A stretch of 64,000 nt of DNA from Spizellomyces punctatus DAOM BR117 (Eukaryota > Chytridiomycota > Chytridiomycetes > Spizellomycetales > Spizellomycetaceae). The DNA is taken from contig NW_015971547.1 of NCBI RefSeq assembly GCF_000182565.1, positions 353,339 to 417,338 on the forward strand. Direction: 5' to 3'. Positions 47,802 to 61,929 of the stretch are shown piece by piece (positions within the stretch are counted from its first letter, which is position 1; every line of letters begins with the position of its first letter). Position numbers and translations under genes: made by a program. The notes under the pieces are model-generated. The model ran no database searches and was not told the origin of the DNA. It was given only the letters and a program-made list of their open reading frames with translations.

Positions 47802-49512
47802 ATGCTTTCTCGGATGAATTGGAAATTGTTCCTTGGGACATTGCTTGTCATCGGTAAATATGATGAACGTACGCTTTTGCCTAGAATCCCATTCGCTCAT
47901 CTCCCCATCTAGGGCACCTCATTCCCGCTTACTGCGAACCGGTCCCTATTGCGGCCGTCATTTTGTCTCGACACGGTGCCCGTACCCCACTTTTTAAGGA
48001 CACCAAAACGTTTGCTGAAGGAAACTCGGAACTGACTATTGAAGGAAAAAACCAACTCTATGAACGCGGACAATTTTTGCATGACCGCTGGACCCTCGAC
48101 GCCGGAAATGCCATGGTTGGTTTTGCCGACACGTACTATCAGAATCAAACCTACGTTAGATCTAGGTGAGGCTAGAATTCTTAATTTGTAGGTAATCAAA
48201 AAGCCGAGCGCCTAATAAATCTCTTATGTGTGCAGCGACACAGATCGCACGATTAACAGTGCACAAAGCTTGTTAATGTCGTTGTATCCTCCTAAACCCG
48301 CGCAGGTTGATAAAAGGATATACCTTACCTCAAAAGCGACGAGCATAAGCTAACCAAATCTTACTCAGACCTTGCGACTTGCCAACGGGACAACTTTGGC
48401 CGCTCCAGGATCCTCCGACCAGCAAGTTCCAATCCACGTTGTTGGACAAAATGAAGATATTGTGCTGCGGGGCTGGTTCAACTGCACGAAGCTTGACAAA
48501 CATGTGAGCGATCTGTTTGCCAGTGACGCCTTCAAGTCCACGCAAGCCCAACATCAAACCCTGTTGGACGCATTGTCACCACGGTTCGGACGTCCGTTGG
48601 GCTTGGTGGATATGTGGAATGTGTAAGCTATTCTCGCTGCTCCACATGTTGGACCCCCTGGGTATTTTTGTCAACTCAAACGGCGCATATTTATCTTACC
48701 AGATTTGATTATCTGAACACGCAACGCTCGTACAACGCCTCATTTCAAGACCTTACAGCGGACCAATGGACCGAACTCACCGCGCTCGTCAACTACCTGG
48801 AGTATGAGAAATTCAAGCCAGGTTACGGGGCAGCAAACTTTCTTGCTGAAGTTATTAAGGAATTGAAGGCATCAGCCTCTCCAGGTGCTACGAGGAAGGT
48901 CGGTACAAATCTAGTGCTTCCACCACGTCAGCTTCCTTGGGTGCATCTCTTATTCAATTGAAATGTTTATAGGTGACATACTTTTCTGGTCATTACACTA
49001 CCTTCGTCAACTTCTTCGGGCTCACGGGTCTAAGTACCGCCGTCGAAAACCTCCGTGCCATTCCCGACTATGGCTCACTCCTCATTTTTGAACTATTGGC
49101 CGATGCCGGTAAACCGGAGCGCTATGTACGAGTCAGTTTTCGCAATGGACAGGGCGCTGTACAAGTCCTCAGCCTTCCGGGTCTTTCGGCCATGGCTCTC
49201 CTCCCAGACTTTGTCACCCGAATGCAACCACTCTCCGCCGAGGGATTGGACGGTTGGTGTAATGTTTGTGGGAATAATGAGAACAGAGGCTGTGATCTTC
49301 GCACTGCAGCCTTTTCAGCAACCGGAAGTGGAGAGAGTAGTTCTGTAAAGCCCATCGTCGCTGGATTTGGTGGTGCTGCTGTTGGAGTCACCGCTGCCAT
49401 CATTGGCGCTATGATCGTTCACAAGTATAAGAGACGGAAGTGGCTTGCTACTGAGGTTTTAGACGTCGACAGGGCATCACAGGTCTCTAGTACCAAGCAA
49501 CTCTTAGTCTAG
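47802..49512 (+). CDS. Histidine acid phosphatase family, membrane-anchored, with altered HD motif
   Basis: Six exons (47802-47853, 47913-48165, one starting near 48237 (CGACAC) and ending near 48305, 48370-48625, about 48693-48897, and 48973-49512). The N-terminus WKLFLGTLLVIG is a signal peptide. The phosphate-binding motif LSRHGARTP carries the nucleophile histidine; SDTDRTINSAQSLL is the second conserved arginine block. Near the C-terminus the usual H-D catalytic pair (AHDTT or GHDTT) reads FSGHYTTF, so the proton-donor aspartate is replaced by tyrosine. A hydrophobic helix (VGVTAAIIGAMIVHKY) followed by KRRKW predicts a type I membrane anchor with a short cytosolic tail. Homologues are lysosomal or prostatic acid phosphatases and lysophosphatidic acid phosphatases. 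Activity is doubtful if the substitution is real. Confidence 0.82.
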
Positions 49513-50094
49513 GACCGTGTAGTACATAGGTTCATTGATAGCTGAAGCGACACCGTAGTCGAAATGTTTACAAAGCCTAGAGATACATGCAATGGAGCAA
49601 ATACGGGTGCTCTATGACTCGTATACTGAAATTGAGCTCGGAAATAGCCAATCCACGGGAAAAAAAAGGCATCTCTGGCCCTTCCAGCTTTCTATTGTTT
49701 CATCCAGCAAATGAGTATAGTGAACGAGCGTCAACGTCCACATTACCGTGCTGCGATAATGAGGCAGTGACAGAGGGCAGGCGTGGTATCTTCAAAGAGG
49801 AACTCATGGGCAGAGTTGAGAGATCTCCCGTGCCACTTAATTTTCGTTATTTATTGCAGATGGGTGGTCGTCATGAGTGGGCAGCTCGTCATATCTCGTT
49901 ACTAGTATCTCTCACCTAACATTGGCGTGCAGGAGAGGTAATCTCCTCTAAAATATGGAACAGAATAACAGTCCAGTAAGTTAAGGCGCAGACGTACGAC
50001 TCAATTGACCGCTCTCCGAAACCCGGAAACTCTTGCTGGAGCAGCCGACACCCTTTTGTATCTACTGTCTTGAAATGTCTTTGACTATCCATAT

Positions 50095-50550
50095 TCACTC
50101 TTCATGTTCGAAAACTGGTTGGCAGTTGAGGCGGTCCTTCGGTCTTGCCTAGGTAAGGTGGAGCGGTGATCTTTGGTTTTCATCACCGAAGGAAACGCAC
50201 AATGCTTGCAATATCCTTTCCGTCCTCCAGCGAGGTTCTGGAACGGTCCGCATGGTCGTAGACTGCACCCGACCCGTTTCGACATGAAGATGCTTCAAGT
50301 TTGGGGCTGTCTCATTAGCAAACAGAGATATTCCTGATGCCTACTTTATCTTGTGTGTTTCGGAGAATCTCATCCGGCAAGAGGTAAACAATGGATCTAC
50401 CATATGGGCAAAAAAATTCGCAAAGCCAAGCCGTTTGTATGGAGTCGAAACGTTGATGAGCATTGGTGACGTTGGCATGGAATTGACTATATCTGATAGT
50501 AAGACTTTTTGATATATCTTTGACAATCCTTGCCACTTCAATGTAGACAT
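50095..50550 (-). CDS. Possible small hypothetical gene, three exons
   Basis: Exons 50550-50401, 50340-50187 and 50114-50095 join at GT/AG borders into 324 nt, 107 residues, starting MSTLKWQGLSKIYQKVLL and ending VFEHEE. The middle reads KRLGFANFFAHMASGISLF. I recognise no family. The gene model rests only on splice-site and frame agreement, which can occur by chance. It lies in a 1.5-kb interval between the acid phosphatase and PRP43; apart from this and a 50-codon plus-strand frame at 50616 nothing else is visible there (49513-51013). Confidence 0.3.
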
Positions 50551-50983
50551 CTTGTATTTCATTCGTTTTATTCAGAAGTCGAGCGTTTGTGATACGCTAT
50601 TTAACTTTTGGGATATGTCTGCCCGACAAGAAAATCTATCAAGAGCTCTTGTTCTTTTCTACTGTCAAATGCAGTCATTATCAATCTTTCTCCAAGTAGT
50701 CACCATCCTTGATAATTTGTTGGCGGAATCAGATGAACTGTCTAGCATCAAAGGCATTAAGGGTTGATGGCTACATCACAACAGCTAATTCCTAGTCAAT
50801 AGTTGACCCAACTAGGACGTACTCCCGAGAGCACATCACCACGGACTCACCGAGTCAAAAGCTCAACATCTGTGCGCAGCAACCCACAGTGCGCAGCCCT
50901 CATCCTACTAAGCCATCTATTTTCTTTTTGATTTTTGGAACCCTAGCCTGCTACGTGATCTCGTCCGCACTGCATTTGCCTAG

Positions 50984-53774
<2,791 letters not shown>

Positions 53775-53905
53775 TGAGTTGTCTGAGTAGTCAAGGAGGC
53801 ATAGAGCTAGCGGGTTATGGCGTGAGGGTGCCTTGGGGGCATTGATGTATCCATCCATTTTGTGTTTTGCAATCAAAAAGAAATATAAACTTGTCGAATC
53901 GAATG

Positions 53906-54740
53906 TCAAGTAGCAATGACATTAAAAAAATGCACGACTTCGTCCTCATCCATGACGCCGACCTGCGTCCCGCATGTTTCACATTTAACAGACCAATATA
54001 CCTCATCTTCTGTAACGTCCTTATCCAACTCCTCAGTAATGCCTACTTTGCCCTTCCCTTTTGACTTCTCCTTTGGATATCTCAAAACTTCCCCTTTATC
54101 CACAACACAGTTTTCAAAAAACATGGCGCGAAATTGACTATCGTAGTGAATATGTTGCTGACAATCATAGCATACGTCTGTGAGACACATCGGGCACGAG
54201 AGAGTTGCATCGGAGGCACCAAGTCGACCAAATGCCTGGGTCTTGCCTGGGGAATTCGCACGGCGGCCTGCATCAATAAAGTCTTAATCGACACCAATCT
54301 TGAAGCAGATCACAAACTGGCAAAACCATACTTTGAATCTTGTTTTCCAGCCACTTTTCATCATCTGAATCGGCAGCCGGATCGTAAAAGAGTTCATCAT
54401 TTGTTGGAACCTTCTGTCGTAGGATCCCTTGTGGTTATTTAGAAATGGATGATCATTTGCACTTTGCCAAGCTCCGCTCACCTTTCGCCCCCTGCTTCTT
54501 CTTTGTGCTCTCGTTCAATCCTGGTATTCTCTCTAATTTACTGCCGTCAGCGGTCGCCACCCCTGTGTTCTCCTGCTTCTCGATATCGTCGTCGCCTTCC
54601 ATATCACTATCAAAATAAACGTCTTCATAGTACTGCTCATTGGCATCGTCGGCAGGTAATGTCTGTGGTTTTCGTGATAGAATGGTAGATGCGCTTTTTG
54701 AGTCGTATCCTGCCGCTTTGAAAATCTCTGTTGGGTCCAT
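53906..54740 (-). CDS. E2F-associated phosphoprotein (EAPP) homologue
   Basis: Three exons (54740-54482, 54427-54332, 54267-53906) join into 717 nt, 238 residues. The conserved acidic block EQYYEDVYFDSDME is followed by KVPTNDELFYDPAADSDDE with W-L-E-N-K. Next comes a cysteine block, DATLSCPMCLTDVCYDCQQH, then FRAMFFENC, a lysine-rich loop and VKCETCGTQVGVMDEDEVVH. This order matches EAPP throughout. The two C-x2-C pairs probably bind zinc. In animals EAPP binds E2F proteins; the wide conservation outside animals suggests an older, unknown role. The upstream frame stays open beyond 54740, but MDPTEIF is the natural start. It diverges from ubiquitin-eS31. Confidence 0.88.
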
Positions 54741-55003
54741 TTGGAGCGAGGATCTTGAGAGGGATCTGGGGAAAGTGCAAGCGATAGTTGCATTTGTCGG
54801 TGTGTCAGGCTTGGTTACGTGGCTTGTCAGCGCTGCGCCTCTTTGTAACGGATTCATCACGCAGCGAGAAGGGGCCAAGGAACGATTTCCTTCCTCTCGC
54901 AAATCCGCCCAGGTATGTACCCAATAAAATAGCATCCGCTTCTTTAAGAGTGCTTGCAATAGGAAATACTGGCATATTCCCCAAGAACACAAACAAATGT
55001 TAA

Positions 55004-55657
<654 letters not shown>

Positions 55658-55958
55658 ATATATTGAGGTTCACCATTCCAATTGCTGCGTCATTATTTTT
55701 TCCCCGTGCTCATGAGCACAGCATTGTAATATCATTCTTGGCTCACCGCGACTCTTAATCTTCCGCTATTAATCGTGTGGTCAAAGTTTGTTTCTTCAAC
55801 CAAACTGTCCAGTCGAGCAATGTAGCAAGCTAAACCTAATTCAATCACTATCAAGGGCTGATGACTGGCAACTAGCAGTTGATCTACACAGAGCGAAAGA
55901 TCAAGTTGCGACGAACCCATTGTACAAATGGGAACATACCGTCTAATCGCTGTGTAAT
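55658..55958. other. Intergenic region between convergent genes
   Basis: Three hundred bases holding the 3' ends of ubiquitin-eS31 and TXNDC17. Nothing else is recognisable. Confidence 0.4.
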
Positions 55959-56679
55959 CTAAGCTATAAACTTTTCTAGCGCTGCTGGATCTGCGGCTTC
56001 GCTTTCCACCAGTTGCTTAATAGGTCCTGACTGAAAAACCGAACCGATGCAAACTAATTAAAATTGCGAGCATAACAGGAAAGAGGGGAAGCTGCACTCA
56101 CCTTTCCCCACTCTATGAGCGTTGGAATAGCTCGGAGTTGAATTAAGGGATGTTTACGATAGGGATTTTCCGGGTTATTTTTCCATCTAAGTTTGCGTAA
56201 TGTTCATTTGAGGATTATTGCGGAAAGCAGTCAAGGACATCAGAAGCCATACACTGATCGCTCCCCCACTGGCACCTGTTCAATAAGAGGATTTAAATTA
56301 ACACCAAAGTGCAAACGCCGAGGTTCACAAGCATACCTCCAACAAAGTTGAGTCGGGAACTTTTCCTACCCACTTGCGGATAAGTGGATCAGCTATAGAT
56401 TTGTACCATAAGTATCGCACCGTTTACATATGAGTTATCTGCACATACCGATAACACAGTCCGGACACCATGATTCCCCGGTGCCCACGTCTTCCGTGCC
56501 TGCATATCGTCAAGAAAAGTGTGGGCGCTTGTGGCGGAATCCACTTTGACGGGCCTCAGCTGAATTCTATTCTAGAACATACCGAAAAGAAGCACAAAAA
56601 CACGACCTGGTGCCGATTGCACCGTAGAAGCGACAGTTGCGTCAAAGTCTTTGGGATCCTGAACACGGATGGCCTTCAT
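55959..56679 (-). CDS. TXNDC17/TRP14-type thioredoxin-like protein, six exons
   Basis: Six exons (56679-56583, 56499-56449, 56392-56337, 56275-56253, 56186-56102, 56030-55959) join into 384 nt, 127 residues; human TXNDC17 has 123. The active site is GESWCPDCVIADPLI, the WCPDC motif that defines this family. The central exon of 23 nt encodes VPVGERS. It is followed by VWKNNPENPYRKHPLIQL, the cis-proline block AIPTLIEWG and the C-terminus QLVESEAADPAALEKFI. The first exon reads MKAIRVQDPKDFDATV and ends in RVFVLLFG. TRP14 is a cytosolic disulfide reductase served by thioredoxin reductase. Short exons hide the gene from simple frame scans. Confidence 0.92.
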
Positions 56680-56911
56680 CCTGAAATCTGGCGGGGAAAG
56701 CAGAGCCCCATCACATTGCCCAATTTCCATGTCCAGAAACGCGTGCTTAGTACCAACGCGCTTGGAACCACTTAAAGGACATTCGCCTGCAATGCCTACC
56801 CAGTTTTCCTTCAGCCAAGAGCGGCCCCGAGATCACTGATCATTTACCGACTTACCAATGATTTTTATCTACTACCTATTGCTCGCTATTAGTATTACTA
56901 TTAGTCTCGAC

Positions 56912-58720
56912 ATGTCCGTTTCACCAGAACCACCCACGTTCACGATCCCGTTGGACCGTCTCAGTCACCTGGACGCGTCGTTTGACGAATTTGACCAGCT
57001 CGCGCAAGGTATGATGTGCGAGAATCGGCAGTATCTTCAGCAGTGGATTCTTATGTGTGTTTGGTCTGGTAGAGCAAGAAGCTAGCGGTTTGATTGATTT
57101 TGGCCAGTTTCAGTCAACGAGTAGGTACCGAACAAACGTTTTTCCTACGTGCTGCGCATAGCTGATCTTGGTGATCCCAAAAAGATATTCTAGATTTTTT
57201 GGACAACTCTGATGATGAAGACTCTGACAGTAGCCCAGAGCAATCTGAAGTGCTATTCGTGAATGGCCAGGCAGTTTCGCCTGGTGCTTTTTTTGCAAGT
57301 CGATCTGCGACTTTGGGTTCTCTTGAAGAGAAGCTACCCGCGCAATTCCGAGTACGTATGGTGACGATCATTTTGTCAAACTGTCTCTTCTTTGACTGAT
57401 TATCTTTATTGCCGTCTCTAGCCGCACTGGACTACCCCGCGCATAGATGAACAAGGCCGCTATATTGATTTACTCCCCAATACCCCCGAGACGCCTCAGG
57501 GGGAAAAACCACCCGAAGAAGACAATACTCTGGCTCGTATTTTAAATTCTGATGAGACTGCACAAGTGAAGTGGTACCGGCCACCATCCCCCTCGGATGA
57601 GCGATTCGCCAATGCTCCGGCCCTCGCACCAGCGGCGGAGAGGCTGACACAATATTTCAAAAGACAAGATGCACTGGAAGCTGCCAAGACTCCTCAATGG
57701 ACGGCCGCCGACTTTCCTGTCAATGTTGTGCCAACCCCCGTAAGGCGCCTAGCCGCTGAACTCCGTAATGCTATTCCCAATTCGCCGCCACGCCCAATTA
57801 CACAAATTACACAACCACGGCCTCAGCACTACGAAGTTATCCTTCCACGCAAACAACGATATGGCGTCAGTAGTTTTAACGGAGCAGAATCCTCTCGTTT
57901 CATCTCCATTCAATTTCCTTCAGTATCTTATTCCACTCGATCGCACGTTCGCATTGCCCTCGACCTTAACAATATCAGCAACATTCCGGCGAACTGGTCT
58001 ATCACCTCTATCGGGCCGGTGTATATGGCACCCGTCGTTCGACAGGGTAAGCCATTACGTAACAATGAAAAGGACCATCCAGTCAAGAGTAAGGTATTCG
58101 AACCCGGGACAGCATCCGGATGCGTGATGCCTCACACGACACAAAGTGTATCAATCTCCTTCCGACCGCCATCGGCTGGTCGGTACAGACAGACATGGCA
58201 CATTCGTGCAAACTCGCAGGTGGTCGTCCTGTCTTTGGAAGCGTTGGCTGATTCCAAGCCAACAAAAAAGGTGGAAGGGCGCCGAGAACTTGGCTTGGCT
58301 GAATACATGCGACAGAAGAAGGTGGACATTATGGAAGAACTTGGCGTGGCAGAGTCCAAGCCTGTAAAGATCGTGGAAGGCAAGCGGGAGATATCAAGAA
58401 AAGTGGTCTCTGTACGTGAGGGTGTGTCTGTAGACGCACGTCCTCGCATCAAGCGGGAACCTGTTGCATCAGTACGACCAAGGCCCGTTCCTTCAAAACA
58501 AGTAACGACATCACGGAGTATTGTCCCTGTGAGGCCGGTTCCATCAGGAGAAGCACGTGTCCGCACCAAGCGGGAACCTATCGCACCAGTAAGGACAATG
58601 CCTGTTCCACCAAAACAGCAAGTGACGACAGGGAAAACCACAACGATAAAGACTCGCACCACGTCGCGACAACCCGTTGCGGTACCCCAAAAATCTGAAC
58701 GTCCGCGTTGGCGTTTCTAA
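56912..58720 (+). CDS. Protein with ASH/PapD-like domain and repetitive basic tail
   Basis: Short first exons (MSVSPEPPTFTIPLDRLSH from 56912 to about 57007, then an acidic exon near 57195-57353 reading FLDNSDDEDSDSSPEQSE) join a long exon from 57421 to the stop at 58720. The middle of the protein (57900-58240) has the beta-sandwich pattern of ASH/MSP-type domains: VRIALDLNNISNIPANWSI, then FEPGTASGCVMPHTTQSVSI and FRPPSAGRYRQTWH. Such domains are common in centrosomal and ciliary proteins. The C-terminal 130 residues repeat a KREP(V/I)A(S/P)VRP motif with P-V-P-(S/P)-K-Q spacers, strongly basic. An upstream in-frame ATG at 56858 would add a hydrophobic signal-like stretch but probably lies in the 5' UTR. 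Identity beyond the domain is unknown. Confidence 0.6.
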
Positions 58721-58884
58721 GCCATTTATATTTTAACCGCCTGCAAATTATGTATTTTGGCGTATATACCTTTGTGAAATTATTTGATTTGGACTCGGTT
58801 TGTAAATAAACAATACCCTTGTATTATTAAAAAAAAGAAAGAGCCAATAAAAACAAAATGTAAAATGATACTTGGCAAGGTTTC

Positions 58885-61315
58885 TTAGCGAGTCCATTGC
58901 CGACCATCTGTGCCTTTCCTTCCGCCTTGCCCACCGAATGAATTTCCTTTTGTAAAGTGCTCCTTTCTAGCTAGGCTTTTTTGGTTCTGATACCCAGCAC
59001 CACCGCCTGCACCTCCACTTCTTCTCTGCTTTCTATCTGTTTTCCCACTTGCACCAATCACAAGGTTTACGGAGGGGGGAACAGTGAATCCATATGCGCG
59101 TGCAACTTTTTGGAGATCCAATGCATTGACATCAAAAATCTTTTTCAGCGAGTGGGAAGCATAGGCCTGCAAATATGACCGGTACCCATCCTTGGCCGAG
59201 CGGTTAAGGTAATAGTTCTTTTCAACGAGTCGTTCGAGTTGGGATTGAACGTTGGCGATTTTGGCGGTAGGGAATTGGTACTCGTTTAATGGGATTTTGG
59301 CGTGTTTGAGGAAGCGTAGGAATCCGAGTTCGGAGGGTAAGAGAAAGAGGAGGGCACGACCGCGGCCGCCTGCACGAGCTGTTCGTCCTACTCGATGAAT
59401 ATATTCCTATAACCATATCGTCAGTGACATTCATATTGAATTGCAAAAAAAAAAAATGGAGGAAAACATACCCTAGGATCATCTGGGGGATCAAATTGAA
59501 TGATCCAATCTACAGCGGGGATATCTAATCCACGGGCCGCAACATCCGTACACAACAAAATTCCACTCTCAGCATTCACAAATTCAAAAAAGGTGTTGGT
59601 TCGCTTTTGTTGTTTTTGCCGTCCGTGAAGGTCCAAGACGGGTATATCAATGTAGTTTAACAGTTCCGCGTGGTATTTCACTGAATTGCAAGACGAAAAA
59701 AAGACAATGATTTTCTTTTTTAGGTTTTTTTTGAGGAAGGTGAAGAGGAGGAGGAATCGGGTTTCGCTTGGACAGACGACATAGCCTTGTTCAAGGCCTT
59801 CGGCTGTTGCAGCGTCTTTGTGTTCGTCAACGTTGATGTAGAGGGGGGCCTTTTTCAAGGAAACGCGGGCCAGGTCTTCGACTTTGGTTGTTTGGGTTGC
59901 TGAAAAGAGCATTGTCTGGCGTTCTATCATAAGATTAAAAAACATTAGCTTGAGTTTGAATCACCCATTGTTCCACAGGGATATCCATCAGGTTCTTTTT
60001 CCATGGTAGTATATCGGTGTCATACCTATAACGCTGGTGCTACGGAAAAAAACAAGCCAGCGCCTCAAACGGACATCTTTTTTATCTGGCAACCGTTCCA
60101 AAATATAGGAAGGGATGCGCACGTTTCACACACACAAGAGTTCATGAACCGTGCGCATCGATTGCGAGTAGTCTACCGCCTAATGGACATCCGCTCAAAT
60201 ATGCAAGTAATAATTACCTTTGGGAAGCAATTTGATAATCTGATGCATTTCTTCCTCGAACCCGACTTCCAAGATCCGATCAGCCTCATCGATAATGAGC
60301 ATTTTTAGGTTCTTGAACACAAATCCCCTCGTGTTTTGTAGGTGATCCAATAAACGACCAGGAGTCGCGATGAGAAGATTGACACCTTTTCCAAGCTTGT
60401 CTGCCTCGGCTTTGCGATTGGCGCCTCCCATGACGATACCGAACGTTTGGTGATGGTATTTCATGAGCTCTTTTGCTACTCCAAAGATTTGGAGGGCGAG
60501 TTCACGTGTTGGAGAAATGACGAGAATACCCGTTCCTGTAGAAAAGATGGTCAGCAACGGTCTTGAAGCGGAATGTGGAAAGAAAAAAATGGACATACCA
60601 TTGCGTGGCTTGAATTTCATCTTGACCAGGTACTCTACAGCAGGGATCAAGAACGCCAGCGTCTTGCCAGATCCTGTTTTGGCAGCTCCCAAAATGTCCC
60701 GTCCAGTCATGGCGGCGGGAATACTTCGGGCTTGGACTTCGGTCATGGTTGTGAAGCCCAGGTCGGCAATGGCCTTTGCAGTGTTTTCAGAGACACTCAA
60801 GGAAGAAAAGGCAGTGTCGACCGATTCAGAATCTGTTACTGCAGATCCTTTTGAAAACGAAAAAGTTAATATTACAACGACAACGATTGAACATGCTAGT
60901 ATTCACATGGCTGCAACGTACTGTCCAATTCAATATCTTTGCCTTCGTGATGTGCCACAATATTGCCATTGCTCGTCACATTATCTTCTTCCTCCGATCG
61001 TGGTCGCTTGGTACCAGCTTTGACAGGTTCGTCTTCCTCTTCACCCTCATCCTCGTCGTCGTCCTCACTGCTTTCATTTAACTCAGCGCCATCTTCATCC
61101 AAATCTTCCTTCTCGTCATCTGATGCACCATCCATTTCTGGAGAGTCGCTATCCACATCCTCCTCATCCAGCGCGTCAATAGTCTTGGGTGAAGAAATGT
61201 CGGCAGTGGGCGCAACTTGCAAGTCCTCCTCTTCGTCAGTGACAGGAGGACTCACTTTAGTCTTTTTGGCCGGCGGTTGACCAGCTTGTGGTTTGTTTAT
61301 GCGTTTCTTGGCCAT
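58885..61315 (-). CDS. HAS1: HAS1/DDX18 DEAD-box RNA helicase (ribosome biogenesis)
   Basis: Start [20 protein letters not shown] at 61315, then about 100 acidic residues with runs of D and E. Helicase core: [14 protein letters not shown] (Q motif), AAKTGSGKT (I), PTRELALQI (Ia), [13 protein letters not shown] (II) in [15 protein letters not shown] (III), [13 protein letters not shown] (IV), [20 protein letters not shown] (V) and [13 protein letters not shown] (VI). The C-terminus carries the DUF4217 segment [19 protein letters not shown] and a glycine-rich end with [10 protein letters not shown]. Introns fall before motif Ia (near 60590-60540), between motifs II and III (near 60240-59930) and before motif VI (near 59470-59408). 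Has1 acts in nucleolar 40S and 60S assembly. Confidence 0.93.
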
Positions 61316-61929
61316 TTTTTGGTGTTAAAGACAGACCAATGACAATCGAGGTTGGTAAGAAGGCCAGAATAAAAAAGGACAAGCGACTTTGTGTGAATGA
61401 GGCCAAAAAGAAAAAAATGATTACGTTGTGATCGAGTACTAAGCTTTGCTAAGCCAGTGACTGGTTTTGGGCGACAGACGGTTTTTGAAGGTTTGCGAGA
61501 CGTTGTTGATGGACGTTACGACGAGGATTGTTCTTGTTACGACAAGGATTTCTTTCAGCAAAGTTCGTCCTCGTCGTCCTCCTCTTCGCCTCTCCCCCTT
61601 TTTTTGTAGGAAGAGGATATACGCTAGTTTGCTTGGTTCAGTTCTCAATCTGGTCTTGTTCAATAAATAATAAACCTCAAGGGGACTTTGAGGCCTTTAA
61701 TCATCCAAGCATACTCTACCATTTACATCCAGTAATATGAGCTCAGCGACAGCGCCAATGTCATTCTGCCATTTATCAGTGCAAAAAGTGGGCATTTTCA
61801 ACAAACAAACTACCACATCTTCACTAAGCCACCCACATTCAAATGCACGTCCGAACGCTCTGACAACTTCGGAGTTACCAATGCCACAACCCAAGCGTCC
61901 AGTGGTCCTTCAAGATCTAGCGGTTCGAC
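61316..61929. other. Divergent intergenic region between HAS1 and RAD5
   Basis: About 610 bp. A plus-strand open frame from 61737 to 62087 overlaps the RAD5 start in another frame and carries no known motif; it could contribute an upstream RAD5 exon. No TATA box is obvious. Confidence 0.35.

Noticed and set aside
56858-56911. Signal-peptide-like N-terminal extension of the ASH-like protein (MIFIYYLLLAISITI)
   Set aside because: An intracellular ASH-type protein with an acidic and basic body is unlikely to be secreted; the hydrophobic run is probably an AT-rich 5' UTR.
60963-61280. Serine-rich plus-strand frame opposite HAS1
   Set aside because: It is the complement of the acidic D/E-rich N-terminus of HAS1; low-complexity antisense.
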